Counted from the stretch's first letter, positions 47,159 to 55,697 are shown. The stretch is 64,000 nucleotides of DNA from Micromonospora sp. C28SCA-DRY-2 (GCF_030519475.1 NZ_JAUMKD010000006.1:289865-353864); one strand, 5' to 3'. Made by a program: numbers and translations. The notes: generated from the sequence alone by a model not told the origin.

Positions 47159-48118
47159 GTGAGCATGATCACCGACCGCCCCGTCAGCACCCCTGCCGGG
47201 CAGCAGCCGGTGCGCACGGCGGCCAAGGAGGCGGTGGCGGCGCCCCGGGACATCCGGGCGGTGCTGTCGGCGTACGTCGCGCTGACCAAGCCGCGGATCG
47301 TCGAGCTGCTCCTGGTCACCACCGTGCCGGCGATGATGCTCGCCGACGGCGGCCTGCCGTCGCTCTGGCTGGTCGCGGTGGTGCTGGTCGGCGGCTCGCT
47401 CGCGGCCGGCGCGGCCAGCGTCATCAACTGCTACATCGACCGCGACATCGACCAGGTGATGCGGCGCACCAAGCGCCGCCCGCTGCCGGCGCACACGGTG
47501 ACCCCGCGCAACGCGCTGATCTTCGGGCTGGTGCTGGCGGCGGTCTCGGTCGCCCTGATGGCCGCGTTCACCAACCTGCTGGCCGCCGGGCTCACCCTGG
47601 CCGCGATCGTCTACTACGACGTGGTCTACACCCTCTGGCTCAAGCGCACCACCACGGCGAACACGTTCTGGGGCGGCGCCTGCGGGGCCGCGCCGGTGCT
47701 GATCGGCTGGGCGGCGGTGACCGGGTCGCTGGCGCCGGCGGCGTGGGCGCTGTTCGCGGTGGTCTTCTTCTGGCAGATGCCGCACTTCTACCCGCTGGCG
47801 ATGAAGTACAAGGACGACTACGCCCGGGCCGGCATCCCGATGCTGCCGGTGGTGGCCTCCACCCGCCGGGTGAACGCCGAGATCATCATCTTCGCCTGGC
47901 TCACCGTGGCGTCGTCGCTGGCGGTCTGGCCGCTGGGGATGAGCCCGATCTACGGGCTGCCCAGCCTGGTCGTCGGCGCGATCTTCCTGGTCGAGGCGCA
48001 CAAGCTGGCCCGCCGGAGCGCCCGGGGGCAGGCGGTCAAGCCGATGCGGCTGTTCCACTGGTCGACGACCTACCTGACCATCCTCTTCGCGGCCGTCGCG
48101 CTGGACGCCCTGATCTGA
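47159..48118 (+). CDS. ctaB: Protoheme IX farnesyltransferase (heme O synthase)
   Basis: A 319-residue UbiA-type membrane prenyltransferase that adds farnesyl to heme B, giving heme O for aa3 oxidases. The two Asp-rich motifs are NCYIDRDIDQVMRRTKRR and YYDVVYTLWLKRTT, and nine hydrophobic helices are discernible. GTG 47159 is spaced well from GGAAGGTGG; ATG 47165 is an alternative. Divergent from tkt, as in Streptomyces. Its pathway partner ctaA lies 2.8 kb downstream on the other strand. Confidence 0.95.
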   Translation: MSMITDRPVSTPAGQQPVRTAAKEAVAAPRDIRAVLSAYVALTKPRIVELLLVTTVPAMMLADGGLPSLWLVAVVLVGGSLAAGAASVINCYIDRDIDQVMRRTKRRPLPAHTVTPRNALIFGLVLAAVSVALMAAFTNLLAAGLTLAAIVYYDVVYTLWLKRTTTANTFWGGACGAAPVLIGWAAVTGSLAPAAWALFAVVFFWQMPHFYPLAMKYKDDYARAGIPMLPVVASTRRVNAEIIIFAWLTVASSLAVWPLGMSPIYGLPSLVVGAIFLVEAHKLARRSARGQAVKPMRLFHWSTTYLTILFAAVALDALI

Positions 48119-48128
48119 CCCACGCCCG

Positions 48129-48146
48129 ACGGGCCGGCCGGCCCGT
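48129..48146 (+). terminator. Hairpin after ctaB
   Basis: ACGGGCCGG-CCGGCCCGT is an 18-bp perfect palindrome 11 nt after the ctaB stop; as RNA it makes a 7-bp stem with a GGCC loop. Confidence 0.55.
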
Positions 48147-48429
48147 GTCGGCCGGGCCGCGGGGCGGCTGGACAGCTTCCGGGCGGGCGAGCAGGGTTCG
48201 ACAAATCACCATCATGGATGAGTTGTCCGGGTATCGCGTCACATCCGAGTAACTTTCGGCATGAGTCCGATGGGCTCAACCTGTACCGGGCCGCAGTGGT
48301 TTGCCGGGCCGCTTTGCCAGCGGAAGTCCGGATATAACCGGGCGAATCGCCTGTGGTTCTCCTTAAACCTCGAGGTAATTGGCATCACAAAAGGTTCATG
48401 GTTCTCGCCCGCCCGGGTGGAAGTCTGCT
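48147..48429. other. AT-richer intergenic island
   Basis: About 283 bp between the ctaB hairpin and the next promoter. From about 48190 the base composition is clearly less GC-rich than elsewhere, with runs such as TTCTCCTTAAACC and CATCACAAAAGG. A CCGCT-TTGCC-AGCGG hairpin sits near 48310-48325. No protein frame is convincing. It could hold a long regulatory region or a small RNA; nothing recognised. Confidence 0.4.
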
Positions 48430-48435
48430 TAGGCT
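48430..48435 (+). promoter_or_regulatory. -10 box of leaderless promoter
   Basis: TAGGCT ends 7 nt before ATG 48443, the same arrangement and hexamer as at uvrC. Confidence 0.6.
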
Positions 48436-48442
48436 TCGCGTC

Positions 48443-48778
48443 ATGGCAGATGGTTCCGATACGACGCTGACGGCCGAGCAGACCGCTCCCGAGCAGGCCC
48501 CGAACGGCCTGGTCGCGGGGATCAAGTCGTTCGCCGCCGGGCACGGCGGCGCGAAGGCGGTCATCGAGTACGTCGGCAAGCGGGGCGCACGCATCGTCCT
48601 GGTGGGCGCGGACGGGGCGTGGGGCGACCAGTTCGCCGACGACACCGTCGTCGCGCGGCAGGCCTGCGCCAAGGCGGGGGTCGCGGTCGAGAACGCCTGG
48701 GAGCGTGAGCTGATGGACCAGATGCGTCCGAGCAACGACCTCTGGCGGTCCATGGCACGACGCACGATGGCCCGCTGA
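48443..48778 (+). CDS. Conserved-looking small protein, unknown function
   Basis: A 111-residue soluble protein I cannot assign. After a 20-residue polar N-tail it reads NGLVAGIKSFAAGHGGAKAV, a hydrophobic strand RGARIVLVGADGAWGDQFAD, and a helical C-terminus (VVARQACAKAGVAVENAW) ending in a basic RRTMAR. There is no signal peptide, membrane segment or metal motif; the single Cys is in RQACAKAG. ATG 48443 is preceded by TAGGCT at 7 nt, so the mRNA is probably leaderless. The ATP-grasp gene begins 2 nt after its stop, suggesting co-translation. Confidence 0.7.
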   Translation: MADGSDTTLTAEQTAPEQAPNGLVAGIKSFAAGHGGAKAVIEYVGKRGARIVLVGADGAWGDQFADDTVVARQACAKAGVAVENAWERELMDQMRPSNDLWRSMARRTMAR

Positions 48779-48780
48779 CC

Positions 48781-49701
48781 TTGACCGACCACCACCAGTC
48801 GACCCGGGGGGAACCCCGGGTCGCTCTCGTCACCTGTACCGAACTGCGCGACCTCGACCCGGACGACCGGCTGGTGCTCGCCCCGCTGGCCCGGCACGGC
48901 GTCGCCGCCGAGCCGGTGGTCTGGGACGACCCGGCCGTCGACTGGGCCGGCTACGCCCTCGCCGTGCTGCGCTCCCCGTGGGACTACGCGCTGCGCCGCG
49001 ACGAGTTCGTCGCCTGGGCCGCCACGGTGCCCGCCCTGGCCAACCCGGCCGACGTGGTCCGCTGGAACACCGACAAGCGCTACCTGGCCGAGCTCTCCGC
49101 GGCCGGGGTGCCCACCGTGCCCACGTCCTGGGTCGCGCCCGGGGAGAGCTGGCAGCCGCCCGCCGACTCCGGCGAGTACGTCGTCAAGCCGGCGGTGAGC
49201 GCCGGCAGCCAGGACACCGGCCGGTACGACCTGGCCGACCCCGAGCACCGGGAACTGGCCGTGGCGCACGTCCGGCGGCTCTCCGCCGCCGGCCGGGTGA
49301 CCATGGTCCAGCCGTACCTGCGGGCGGTGGACACCGCCGGCGAGACCGCGCTGCTCTTCCTGGCCGGCCCGGACGGCCTGGCGTTCAGCCACGCGATCCG
49401 CAAGGGGCCGATGCTCACCGGCCCGGACCTCGGCGTGGCGGGGCTCTACAGGCCCGAGGAGATCACCGCGCGAACCGCCACCGAGGAGCAGTTGGCGGTG
49501 GCGGAGAAGACCCTGGCGGCGGTGCCGGGTGGCGCGGAGCGGCTGCTCTACGCCCGGGTCGACCTGATTCCGGGCGCGGACGGCGCGCCGGTCCTGGTCG
49601 AGCTGGAGCTCACCGAGCCGTCGCTCTTCCTCGGCCACGCCGACGGCGCCCCCGAGCGGCTGGCCGCCGCCATCCGCACCCACCTCGACCGCCGGCCCTG
49701 A
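48781..49701 (+). CDS. ATP-grasp domain protein
   Basis: A 306-residue ATP-grasp enzyme of the glutathione-synthetase/RimK-like superfamily, expected to form a peptide-like or ester bond from a carboxylate using ATP. Seen are a preATP-grasp region (VALVTCTELRDLDPDDR), the NTDKRYLAELSAAGVPTVPT lysine segment, GEYVVKPAVSAGSQDTGR for ATP binding, and metal ligands in ARVDLIP...LVELELTEPSLFL. The best start is TTG 48781, 2 nt after the small upstream gene. The substrate is unknown. It resembles the DcsG-like single-domain ligases. Confidence 0.75.
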   Translation: MTDHHQSTRGEPRVALVTCTELRDLDPDDRLVLAPLARHGVAAEPVVWDDPAVDWAGYALAVLRSPWDYALRRDEFVAWAATVPALANPADVVRWNTDKRYLAELSAAGVPTVPTSWVAPGESWQPPADSGEYVVKPAVSAGSQDTGRYDLADPEHRELAVAHVRRLSAAGRVTMVQPYLRAVDTAGETALLFLAGPDGLAFSHAIRKGPMLTGPDLGVAGLYRPEEITARTATEEQLAVAEKTLAAVPGGAERLLYARVDLIPGADGAPVLVELELTEPSLFLGHADGAPERLAAAIRTHLDRRP

Positions 49702-50000
49702 CCCGCCGGCCCTGACCGGCGCCAGGCACACCCACCGGCCCCGCCGGTCCGCCCCGCCGCGGACCGCGGGGCCGGCCCACGTTCGGCCGGCTTCCGCCGT
49801 CACAGCCGCCGCACCACGTGCCGGATGTAGCGGCCTCGACGGCGGGGGAGTCCGCAACATCGCGGATGTGGTGATGTTCCGCCGGTGCGCGTTTCCGGGT
49901 CGGGTGAGCGGCCAGCGCGAGGGCCGCCCTGTGGTCGCCGGCCGGGCGGGGGAGCCCGGTTGAGGCGGCCGGTGAGCGTGGGGCCGCGCCGGGCGCGGGG
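49702..50000. other. Convergent intergenic region with one hairpin
   Basis: 299 bp between the ATP-grasp and ctaA genes. Apart from the hairpin at 49737-49773 and a weak AACATC/GATGTT repeat near 49856 nothing is recognised. Confidence 0.5.
49737..49773. terminator. Hairpin terminator
   Basis: Stem GGCCCCGC-(C)-GGTCCG with CGGACC-GCGGGGCC: 14 bp with one bulged C and an 8-nt loop, 35 nt after the ATP-grasp stop and also downstream of convergent ctaA. Confidence 0.65.
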
Positions 50001-50948
50001 TCAGGCGGTGGCGGGGACCGGTTCGGCGGCCGGGGCGGCGGGAACGGGCTCGACGGTGACCGGGCGGCGTTCCCGGGTCGACCAGAGCACCGAGAGCGTG
50101 GCCAGCAGCACCAGGCAGGAGCCGAGCATGTGCGCGCCGACCAGCAGCGCCGGCAGGTGGGTGAAGTACTGCACGAAGCCGATCAGGCCCTGCCCGAGTT
50201 CCACGGCGACCAGCACCACGGCGGCCCGCTCGGCGCGCCGGGCGCCAACCGCCCGGAATGCGAAGATCAGCGCCACCGAGAGCCCGATGAGCAGGAACAC
50301 CCCGTCGGCGTGCACCTGCGAGATGGTCTCCGGGTCCAGGCCGTTGCGGCTGGCTCCCTGGTCGCCCGCGTGCGGGCCGCTGCCGGTCACCCAGGTGCCG
50401 ACCACGAGCACCGCCACGCTCGCCAGCGTGGTCAGCAGCGTCAGGGTGCGCAGCGGGGCGGGCACCACCGGCACCGCCGGCACGTCCGGGTCCTTGATCC
50501 GCCGCCAGAGGGCGTACGCGGCCGCGATCACCACCATCGAGGCGAGGAAGTGCAGCCCGACCACCCAGGGGTTCAGGTTGCTCAGCACGGTGAACCCGCC
50601 GATCACCGCCTGGGCCGGGATGCCGAACAGCACGGCGACCGCGAGCGGCAGCACCCCCTGCCGCCGGGGCCGGTGCAGCAGCACCGCCAGCACCACGGCC
50701 GCCGCGATGATCCCCACCGCGAAGGTGAGCAGCCGGTTGCCGAACTCGATCGCCCCGTGCACGCCCATCTCGGCGGTGGCGACGTAGGACGCGTCGGTGC
50801 ACCGCGGCCAGGTGGGGCAGCCGAGGCCCGAGGCGGTCAGTCGGACGGCCCCGCCGGTGACCACGATCCCCACGTTCGCGATGATGGACGCGAGGGCGAG
50901 TCGGCGCAGCAGGGCGGCGGACACCGGAAACCGGACGGGACGCTTCAC
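50001..50948 (-). CDS. ctaA: Heme A synthase CtaA
   Basis: A 315-residue eight-helix membrane enzyme oxidising heme O to heme A. The four heme-ligand histidines lie in VHGAIEFGNRLL, GLHFLASMVV, QVHADGVFLL and GAHMLGSCLV. The extracytoplasmic cysteine pair C44/C50 in GLGCPTWPRC is present. GTG 50948 is used because TAGGAT ends 7 nt upstream, predicting leaderless mRNA; the GTG at 50966 lies before that promoter box. The C-tail is Pro/Ala/Glu-rich and cytoplasmic. Divergent from sufR. Confidence 0.95.
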   Translation of the reverse strand: MKRPVRFPVSAALLRRLALASIIANVGIVVTGGAVRLTASGLGCPTWPRCTDASYVATAEMGVHGAIEFGNRLLTFAVGIIAAAVVLAVLLHRPRRQGVLPLAVAVLFGIPAQAVIGGFTVLSNLNPWVVGLHFLASMVVIAAAYALWRRIKDPDVPAVPVVPAPLRTLTLLTTLASVAVLVVGTWVTGSGPHAGDQGASRNGLDPETISQVHADGVFLLIGLSVALIFAFRAVGARRAERAAVVLVAVELGQGLIGFVQYFTHLPALLVGAHMLGSCLVLLATLSVLWSTRERRPVTVEPVPAAPAAEPVPATA

Positions 50949-50955
50949 GGCGCAA

Positions 50956-50961
50956 ATCCTA
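50956..50961 (-). promoter_or_regulatory. -10 box of leaderless ctaA promoter
   Basis: TAGGAT on the minus strand ends 7 nt (TTGCGCC) before GTG 50948. Confidence 0.6.
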
Positions 50962-51028
50962 CGCACCGTAGTGATCGAGGATCGTACGACTCCGCCCGGA
51001 CGGTGGTTCGGATCACCGGGACCCGGGT

Positions 51029-51064
51029 TTGCGGGCCCCCAGCGAATTACGTAACGTTGGCGTT
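51029..51064 (+). promoter_or_regulatory. suf operon promoter with overlapping palindromes
   Basis: TTGCGG (51029-51034), 17-nt spacer, TAACGT (51052-51057), then 7 nt to GTG 51065: a near-ideal leaderless promoter. The palindrome TTACGTAA (51047-51054) and the inverted repeat AACG-TTGG-CGTT (51053-51064) overlap the -10, the place expected for SufR repression. Confidence 0.7.
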
Positions 51065-51868
51065 GTGAAAAACGCGGCGAGCCTTCCCGGGCACCAGCCG
51101 GCGACCCCTCCGGTCGCCGGCGACGGCGCCAGGTCGCCGCGCGGCGTGAGACGCGCCGAGCTGGAGTCGTCCGCGTCCGCCACGGATCTTTCCACCCGCG
51201 ACCGGGTCACCCAGCTGCTGCTGGAGCGGGGCGCGACCACCGCCGCGCAGCTCGGCTCGGCGCTCGGGCTCAGCCCGGCGGCGATCCGCCGGCACCTCGA
51301 CGCCATGCTCGCCGAGGGTGACGTGGTCGCCCGCGAGCAGACCGTGCGCGGCCACCGCGGCCGCGGCCGCCCGGCGAAGGTGTTCCTGCTGACCGACGCG
51401 GCCCGGGTCCGCTGCGGCACCCACCACTACGACAACATGGCCACCGCCGCGCTGCGCTGGATCGCCCGCGACGGCGGGTCCGCGGCCGTCGCGGCGTTCG
51501 CCGCCGAGCAGGTCGCCGCCCTGGAGGCGCGCTGCCGCACGGCGATGGAGGACGCCGGCGACGACCCGCTCGCCCGGGCGGAGGCGCTCGCCGCCGCGCT
51601 GACCGCCGAGGGCTACGCTGCCAACGCGTCCACGATCGCCTCGGGTGGCCAGCTCTGCCAGCACCACTGCCCGGTGGCGCACGTGGCCGCCGAGTTTCCC
51701 CAGCTGTGCGAGGCCGAGACCGCGGTGATCTCCCGTCTGGTCGGCACCCACGTGCAGCGCCTGGCCACCATCGCGCACGGCGACGGGGTGTGCACCACGC
51801 ACATCCCGACCCAGCCGGGGCGTGCCCAGTCCGGTAAGACCGTCACCACTGTGAGGACAGATAGATGA
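51065..51868 (+). CDS. sufR: SufR-type Fe-S-sensing repressor
   Basis: A 267-residue DeoR/ArsR-like repressor that heads the SUF operon in actinobacteria and senses Fe-S status. The HTH is RVTQLLLERGATTAAQLGSALGLSPAAIRRHL, followed by the wing RGRGRPAKVFLLT. Four C-terminal cysteines C198, C202, C215 and C243 (in LCQHHCPVAH, QLCEAE and GVCTTH) fit a [4Fe-4S] or [2Fe-2S] ligand set. GTG 51065 is the leaderless start. ATGA overlap with sufB. Likely represses the operon when holo-form accumulates. Confidence 0.93.
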   Translation: MKNAASLPGHQPATPPVAGDGARSPRGVRRAELESSASATDLSTRDRVTQLLLERGATTAAQLGSALGLSPAAIRRHLDAMLAEGDVVAREQTVRGHRGRGRPAKVFLLTDAARVRCGTHHYDNMATAALRWIARDGGSAAVAAFAAEQVAALEARCRTAMEDAGDDPLARAEALAAALTAEGYAANASTIASGGQLCQHHCPVAHVAAEFPQLCEAETAVISRLVGTHVQRLATIAHGDGVCTTHIPTQPGRAQSGKTVTTVRTDR

Positions 51869-53295
51869 CCGAGCAGATCGTCCAGCCCCTGACCCAGGAG
51901 GAGCAGCTCGCCGCCCTGGGCCGCTACGAGTACGGCTGGGCCGACCCGGACGTCGCCGGGGCTTCCGCCCAGCGCGGCCTCAACGAGGCGGTGGTGCGGG
52001 ACATCTCGGCCAAGAAGAACGAGCCGGCCTGGATGCTCGACCTGCGGCTGAAGGGCCTGCGGCTGTTCGACCGCAAGCCCATGCCGTCCTGGGGCGCCGA
52101 CCTCACCGGGATCGACTTCGACAACATCAAGTACTTCGTCCGGTCCACCGAGAAGCAGGCCACCAGCTGGGAGGACCTGCCCGAGGACATCAAGAACACC
52201 TACGACAAGCTGGGCATCCCCGAGGCCGAGAAGCAGCGGCTGATCGCCGGCGTGGCGGCCCAGTACGAGTCCGAGGTGGTCTACCACAAGATCCGTGAGG
52301 ACCTCGAGGAGCAGGGTGTCGTCTTCCTCGACACCGACACCGCCCTCAAGGAGCACGAGGACCTGTTCAAGGAGTACTTCGGCACGGTCATCCCGGTCGG
52401 CGACAACAAGTTCGCCGCGCTGAACACCTCCGTCTGGTCCGGTGGCTCGTTCATCTACGTGCCGAAGGGCGTGCACGTGGAGATCCCGCTGCAGGCCTAC
52501 TTCCGGATCAACACCGAGAACATGGGCCAGTTCGAGCGGACGCTGATCATCGTCGACGAGGGCGCGTACGTGCACTACGTCGAGGGCTGCACCGCGCCCA
52601 TCTACTCCTCCGACTCGCTGCACAGCGCGGTGGTGGAGATCATCGTCAAGAAGAACGCCCGGTGCCGCTACACGACCATCCAGAACTGGTCGAACAACGT
52701 CTACAACCTGGTCACCAAGCGCGCCGTGTGCCACGAGGGCGCGACCATGGAGTGGATCGACGGGAACATCGGCTCCAAGGTCACCATGAAGTACCCGGCG
52801 GTCTACATGACCGGCGAGCACGCCAAGGGCGAGGTGCTCTCGGTGGCCATGGCCGGTGAGGGCCAGCACCAGGACGCCGGCGCCAAGATGGTGCACGCCG
52901 CGCCGCACACCAGCAGCACCATCGTCTCCAAGTCGATCGCCCGCGGCGGCGGCCGCACCTCGTACCGGGGCCTGGTGCAGGTGCTGGAGGGTTCGCACCA
53001 CAGCGCCAGCACGGTGAAGTGCGACGCGCTGCTGGTCGACACCATCTCCCGCTCCGACACCTACCCGTACGTCGACATCCGTGAGGACGACGTGTCGATG
53101 GGGCACGAGGCGACCGTCTCCAAGGTCAGCGAGGACCAGCTCTTCTACCTGATGAGCCGGGGCCTGAGCGAGGACGAGGCGATGGCGATGATCGTGCGCG
53201 GCTTCATCGAGCCGATCGCCAAGGAGCTCCCGATGGAGTACGCCCTGGAGCTCAACCGCCTGATCGAGCTCCAGATGGAGGGCGCGGTCGGCTGA
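51865..53295 (+). CDS. sufB: Fe-S cluster assembly scaffold SufB
   Basis: A 476-residue SufB, the beta-helix subunit of the SufBC(2)D scaffold that assembles Fe-S clusters. Motifs include YVPKGVHVEIPLQAYFRIN, the conserved cysteine in YVEGCTAPIYSSDSLHSAVV, and TSYRGLVQVLEGSHHSASTVKCDALL near the C-terminus. No intein is present, unlike some mycobacterial sufB genes. Overlaps sufR by 4 bp. Followed by a 160-bp spacer with 27-bp repeats before sufD. Confidence 0.97.
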   Translation: MTEQIVQPLTQEEQLAALGRYEYGWADPDVAGASAQRGLNEAVVRDISAKKNEPAWMLDLRLKGLRLFDRKPMPSWGADLTGIDFDNIKYFVRSTEKQATSWEDLPEDIKNTYDKLGIPEAEKQRLIAGVAAQYESEVVYHKIREDLEEQGVVFLDTDTALKEHEDLFKEYFGTVIPVGDNKFAALNTSVWSGGSFIYVPKGVHVEIPLQAYFRINTENMGQFERTLIIVDEGAYVHYVEGCTAPIYSSDSLHSAVVEIIVKKNARCRYTTIQNWSNNVYNLVTKRAVCHEGATMEWIDGNIGSKVTMKYPAVYMTGEHAKGEVLSVAMAGEGQHQDAGAKMVHAAPHTSSTIVSKSIARGGGRTSYRGLVQVLEGSHHSASTVKCDALLVDTISRSDTYPYVDIREDDVSMGHEATVSKVSEDQLFYLMSRGLSEDEAMAMIVRGFIEPIAKELPMEYALELNRLIELQMEGAVG

Positions 53296-53328
53296 CCCCG
53301 ACCCGGGCGGCGACCAGCCCGACCCGCT

Positions 53329-53409
53329 TGCGGGGCCGCGCGGACGCCGGCCCACTGCGGGGCCGCGCGGACGCCGACCGTCTGGCCGGGCCGCGCGAAC
53401 ACCGACCGA
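53329..53409. repeat. 27-bp tandem repeat, three units, inside the suf operon
   Basis: Units start at 53329, 53356 and 53383, exactly 27 bp apart. The first two share an identical 21-bp core, TGCGGGGCCGCGCGGACGCC plus G; the third is degenerate. Located between sufB and sufD and outside any frame. Confidence 0.85.
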
Positions 53410-53455
53410 CCCTCCGACCAATGACACCGTCGTCGCAGAACAGACCAAGGAAGAG

Positions 53456-54598
53456 ATGACTACCCAGGCTTCCGCGCCGCCCAGCACCAAGTCGCAGGCG
53501 CTCCGCTCGTACGACGTCGCCGACTTCCCGGCCCTGACCGGCCTGGAGGAGGAGTGGCGCTTCACTCCGCTCAAGCGCCTGCGTGGGCTGGCCGGTGGGG
53601 CGCAGCCCGCCGCCGGCACGGTCCGGCACGAGCACGGCGACCTGCCGGCGGGCGTCACCGTCACGCGCGTCGGCAAGGACGATCCGCGGGTGGGCAGCGT
53701 GCTCACCCCGTTCGACCGGATCAGCGCGCTGGCCTACGGCCGGGCCGAGCAGGCGCTGCTGGTGCAGGTCGCGCGGGACGCCGTGGTCGCCGAGCCGGCG
53801 ACCGTGCGGGTGGTCGGCTCGGGCGTCGACGGCCTGGCCTTCGGGCACACCTTCGTCGAGGTGGGCCGGTTCGCCGAGGTGACCCTGGTGCTGGAGCACG
53901 TCGGCTCGGCCACGCTGGCCGACAACGTCGAGGTGAGCGTGGCCGACGGGGCGAAGCTGACCCTGGTCACCATCGCCGACTGGGCCGACGACGCGGTGCA
54001 GGCGCAGCACCTCAAGGTCAAGCTGGGCCGGGACGCCAAGGTGATCCACGTCCAGGTCAGTCTCGGCGGCGACCTGGTGCGGCAGTACACCAGCGTGGAG
54101 TACACCGAGCGGGGCGGCGAGGCCGAGCTGTACGGCCTCTACTTCGCCGACTCCGGCCAGCACCTGGAGCACCGGCAGCTGGTCGACCACGCGGTGCCGG
54201 ACTGCCGCAGCTACGTCGGCTACCGGGGCGCCCTGCAGGGCGAGAGTGCGCGCACCGTCTGGGTGGGCGACGTGCTGATCCGGGCCGAGGCGACCGGCAC
54301 CGACACGTACGAGATCAACCGGAACCTGCTGCTCACCGACGGCGCGCGGGCGGACTCCGTACCGAACCTGGAGATCGAGACCGGCGAGATCGCCGGCGCC
54401 GGGCACGCGAGCGCGACCGGCCGGTTCGACGACGAGCAGCTGTTCTACCTGATGGCCCGGGGCATCCCGGAGGCCGAGGCGCGCCGCCTGGTGGTGCGCG
54501 GGTTCTTCGCCGAGCTGATCAACAAGATCCCGGTCGAGGAGCTGCGCGAGCGGCTCGGCGAGGCCATCGAGGCGCGGTTGGCCAAGGCGGGCGCCTGA
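53456..54598 (+). CDS. sufD: Fe-S cluster assembly protein SufD
   Basis: A 380-residue SufD, paralogue of SufB and partner in the SufBCD complex, delivering iron or completing the scaffold. Beta-helix repeats precede the C-terminal FDDEQLFYLMARGIPEAEARRLVVRGFFAELINKIP segment that contacts SufC and mirrors the end of SufB. ATG 53456 has AGGAAGAG just before it. Its stop overlaps the ATG of the Rieske gene by one base. Confident. Confidence 0.96.
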   Translation: MTTQASAPPSTKSQALRSYDVADFPALTGLEEEWRFTPLKRLRGLAGGAQPAAGTVRHEHGDLPAGVTVTRVGKDDPRVGSVLTPFDRISALAYGRAEQALLVQVARDAVVAEPATVRVVGSGVDGLAFGHTFVEVGRFAEVTLVLEHVGSATLADNVEVSVADGAKLTLVTIADWADDAVQAQHLKVKLGRDAKVIHVQVSLGGDLVRQYTSVEYTERGGEAELYGLYFADSGQHLEHRQLVDHAVPDCRSYVGYRGALQGESARTVWVGDVLIRAEATGTDTYEINRNLLLTDGARADSVPNLEIETGEIAGAGHASATGRFDDEQLFYLMARGIPEAEARRLVVRGFFAELINKIPVEELRERLGEAIEARLAKAGA

Positions 54599-54924
54599 TG
54601 ATCCGGATCTGTTCCACCGAGGACGTGCCGAAGGGGACCGCGATCAGCGCGGACGTCGACGGCACCCAGATCGCGCTGGTGCACGGCGAGGACGGCGAGT
54701 TCTACGCCGTCTACGACGAGTGCTCGCACGCCGCGGTCGCCCTCTCCGAGGGCGAGGTGGAGGGCTGCACGCTGGAGTGCTGGCTGCACGGCTCCCGCTT
54801 CGACCTGCGCACCGGCGAGCCCACCGGGCTGCCCGCCACCGAACCCGTACCCGTCTACCCCGTCGAAGTCCGCGACGGCGACATCTACGTCAGCCTCACG
54901 CCGAGCAATGGAGTGACCCGATAA
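54598..54924 (+). CDS. Rieske-type ferredoxin in the suf operon
   Basis: A 108-residue cytoplasmic Rieske-type [2Fe-2S] protein (non-heme-iron ferredoxin type). Ligands are C42-x-H44 and C61-x-x-H64 (CSHAAVAL...ECWLHGSRF). The conserved position between sufD and sufC in actinobacteria suggests it supplies electrons for cluster assembly or belongs to the complex. ATG overlaps the sufD stop and its TAA overlaps the sufC ATG, so the three are tightly coupled. Exact electron partner unknown. Confidence 0.92.
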   Translation: MIRICSTEDVPKGTAISADVDGTQIALVHGEDGEFYAVYDECSHAAVALSEGEVEGCTLECWLHGSRFDLRTGEPTGLPATEPVPVYPVEVRDGDIYVSLTPSNGVTR

Positions 54925-55697
54925 TGAGCACCCTGGAGATCCGTGACCTGCAGGTGTCGGTCAAGCTGCCCGAGGGTGAGCTCAAGCCGATCCTGCACGG
55001 CGTCGACCTGACCGTCCGCTCGGGCGAGACCCACGCGATCATGGGCCCGAACGGCTCCGGCAAGTCCACCCTGGCCTACTCGATCGCCGGCCACCCGAAG
55101 TACGAGATCACCGGCGGCTCGGTGACCCTCGACGGCGAGGACGTGCTGGACATGTCCGTCGACGAGCGGGCCCGCGCCGGCCTCTTCCTGGCCATGCAGT
55201 ACCCGGTCGAGGTGCCCGGCGTCTCGGTGGCCAACTTCCTGCGTACCGCCAAGACCGCCATCGACGGCGAGGCGCCGAAGCTGCGCACCTGGGGCGGCGA
55301 GCTGCGCGGGGCGATGGAGCGGCTCCAGATGGACCCGGCGTTCGCCCAGCGCAACGTCAACGAGGGCTTCTCCGGCGGTGAGAAGAAGCGGCACGAGATC
55401 GTGCAGCTGGAGCTGCTCAAGCCGAAGATGGCCATCCTCGACGAGACCGACTCCGGCCTGGACGTGGACGCGCTGCGCGTGGTCAGCGAGGGGGTCAACC
55501 GGGTCCGCGACACCGGCGACACCGGCCTGCTGCTGATCACCCACTACACCCGGATCCTGCGCTACATCAAGCCGGACCACGTGCACGTCTTCGTCGCCGG
55601 CCGGATCGTCGAGCAGGGCGGCCCGGAGCTGGCCGACAAGCTCGAGGAAGAGGGCTACGAGCGGTACGTCGCCGGGGCCGGTTCGGCGCGGGCCTGA
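54924..55697 (+). CDS. sufC: Fe-S cluster assembly ATPase SufC
   Basis: A 257-residue ABC-type ATPase of the SufBCD scaffold. Walker A is MGPNGSGKSTLAY, the signature is NEGFSGGEKKRHEIVQL, Walker B is MAILDETDSGLDVDALR, and the H-loop His follows in LLLITHYTRIL. The SufC-specific LAMQYPVEVPGVSVANFLR Q-loop region is present. TAATG overlap with the Rieske gene. Confident. Confidence 0.97.
   Translation: MSTLEIRDLQVSVKLPEGELKPILHGVDLTVRSGETHAIMGPNGSGKSTLAYSIAGHPKYEITGGSVTLDGEDVLDMSVDERARAGLFLAMQYPVEVPGVSVANFLRTAKTAIDGEAPKLRTWGGELRGAMERLQMDPAFAQRNVNEGFSGGEKKRHEIVQLELLKPKMAILDETDSGLDVDALRVVSEGVNRVRDTGDTGLLLITHYTRILRYIKPDHVHVFVAGRIVEQGGPELADKLEEEGYERYVAGAGSARA

Noticed and set aside
48443..49701. 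RiPP interpretation of the small gene plus ATP-grasp
   Set aside because: The 111-aa protein is globular-looking with no leader/core pattern, and no transporter, methyltransferase or protease is adjacent. Kept only as an enzyme-partner hypothesis.
53296..53455. Possible small gene between sufB and sufD
   Set aside because: The space is made of 27-bp repeats and has no start signal; sufD has its own SD right after it.
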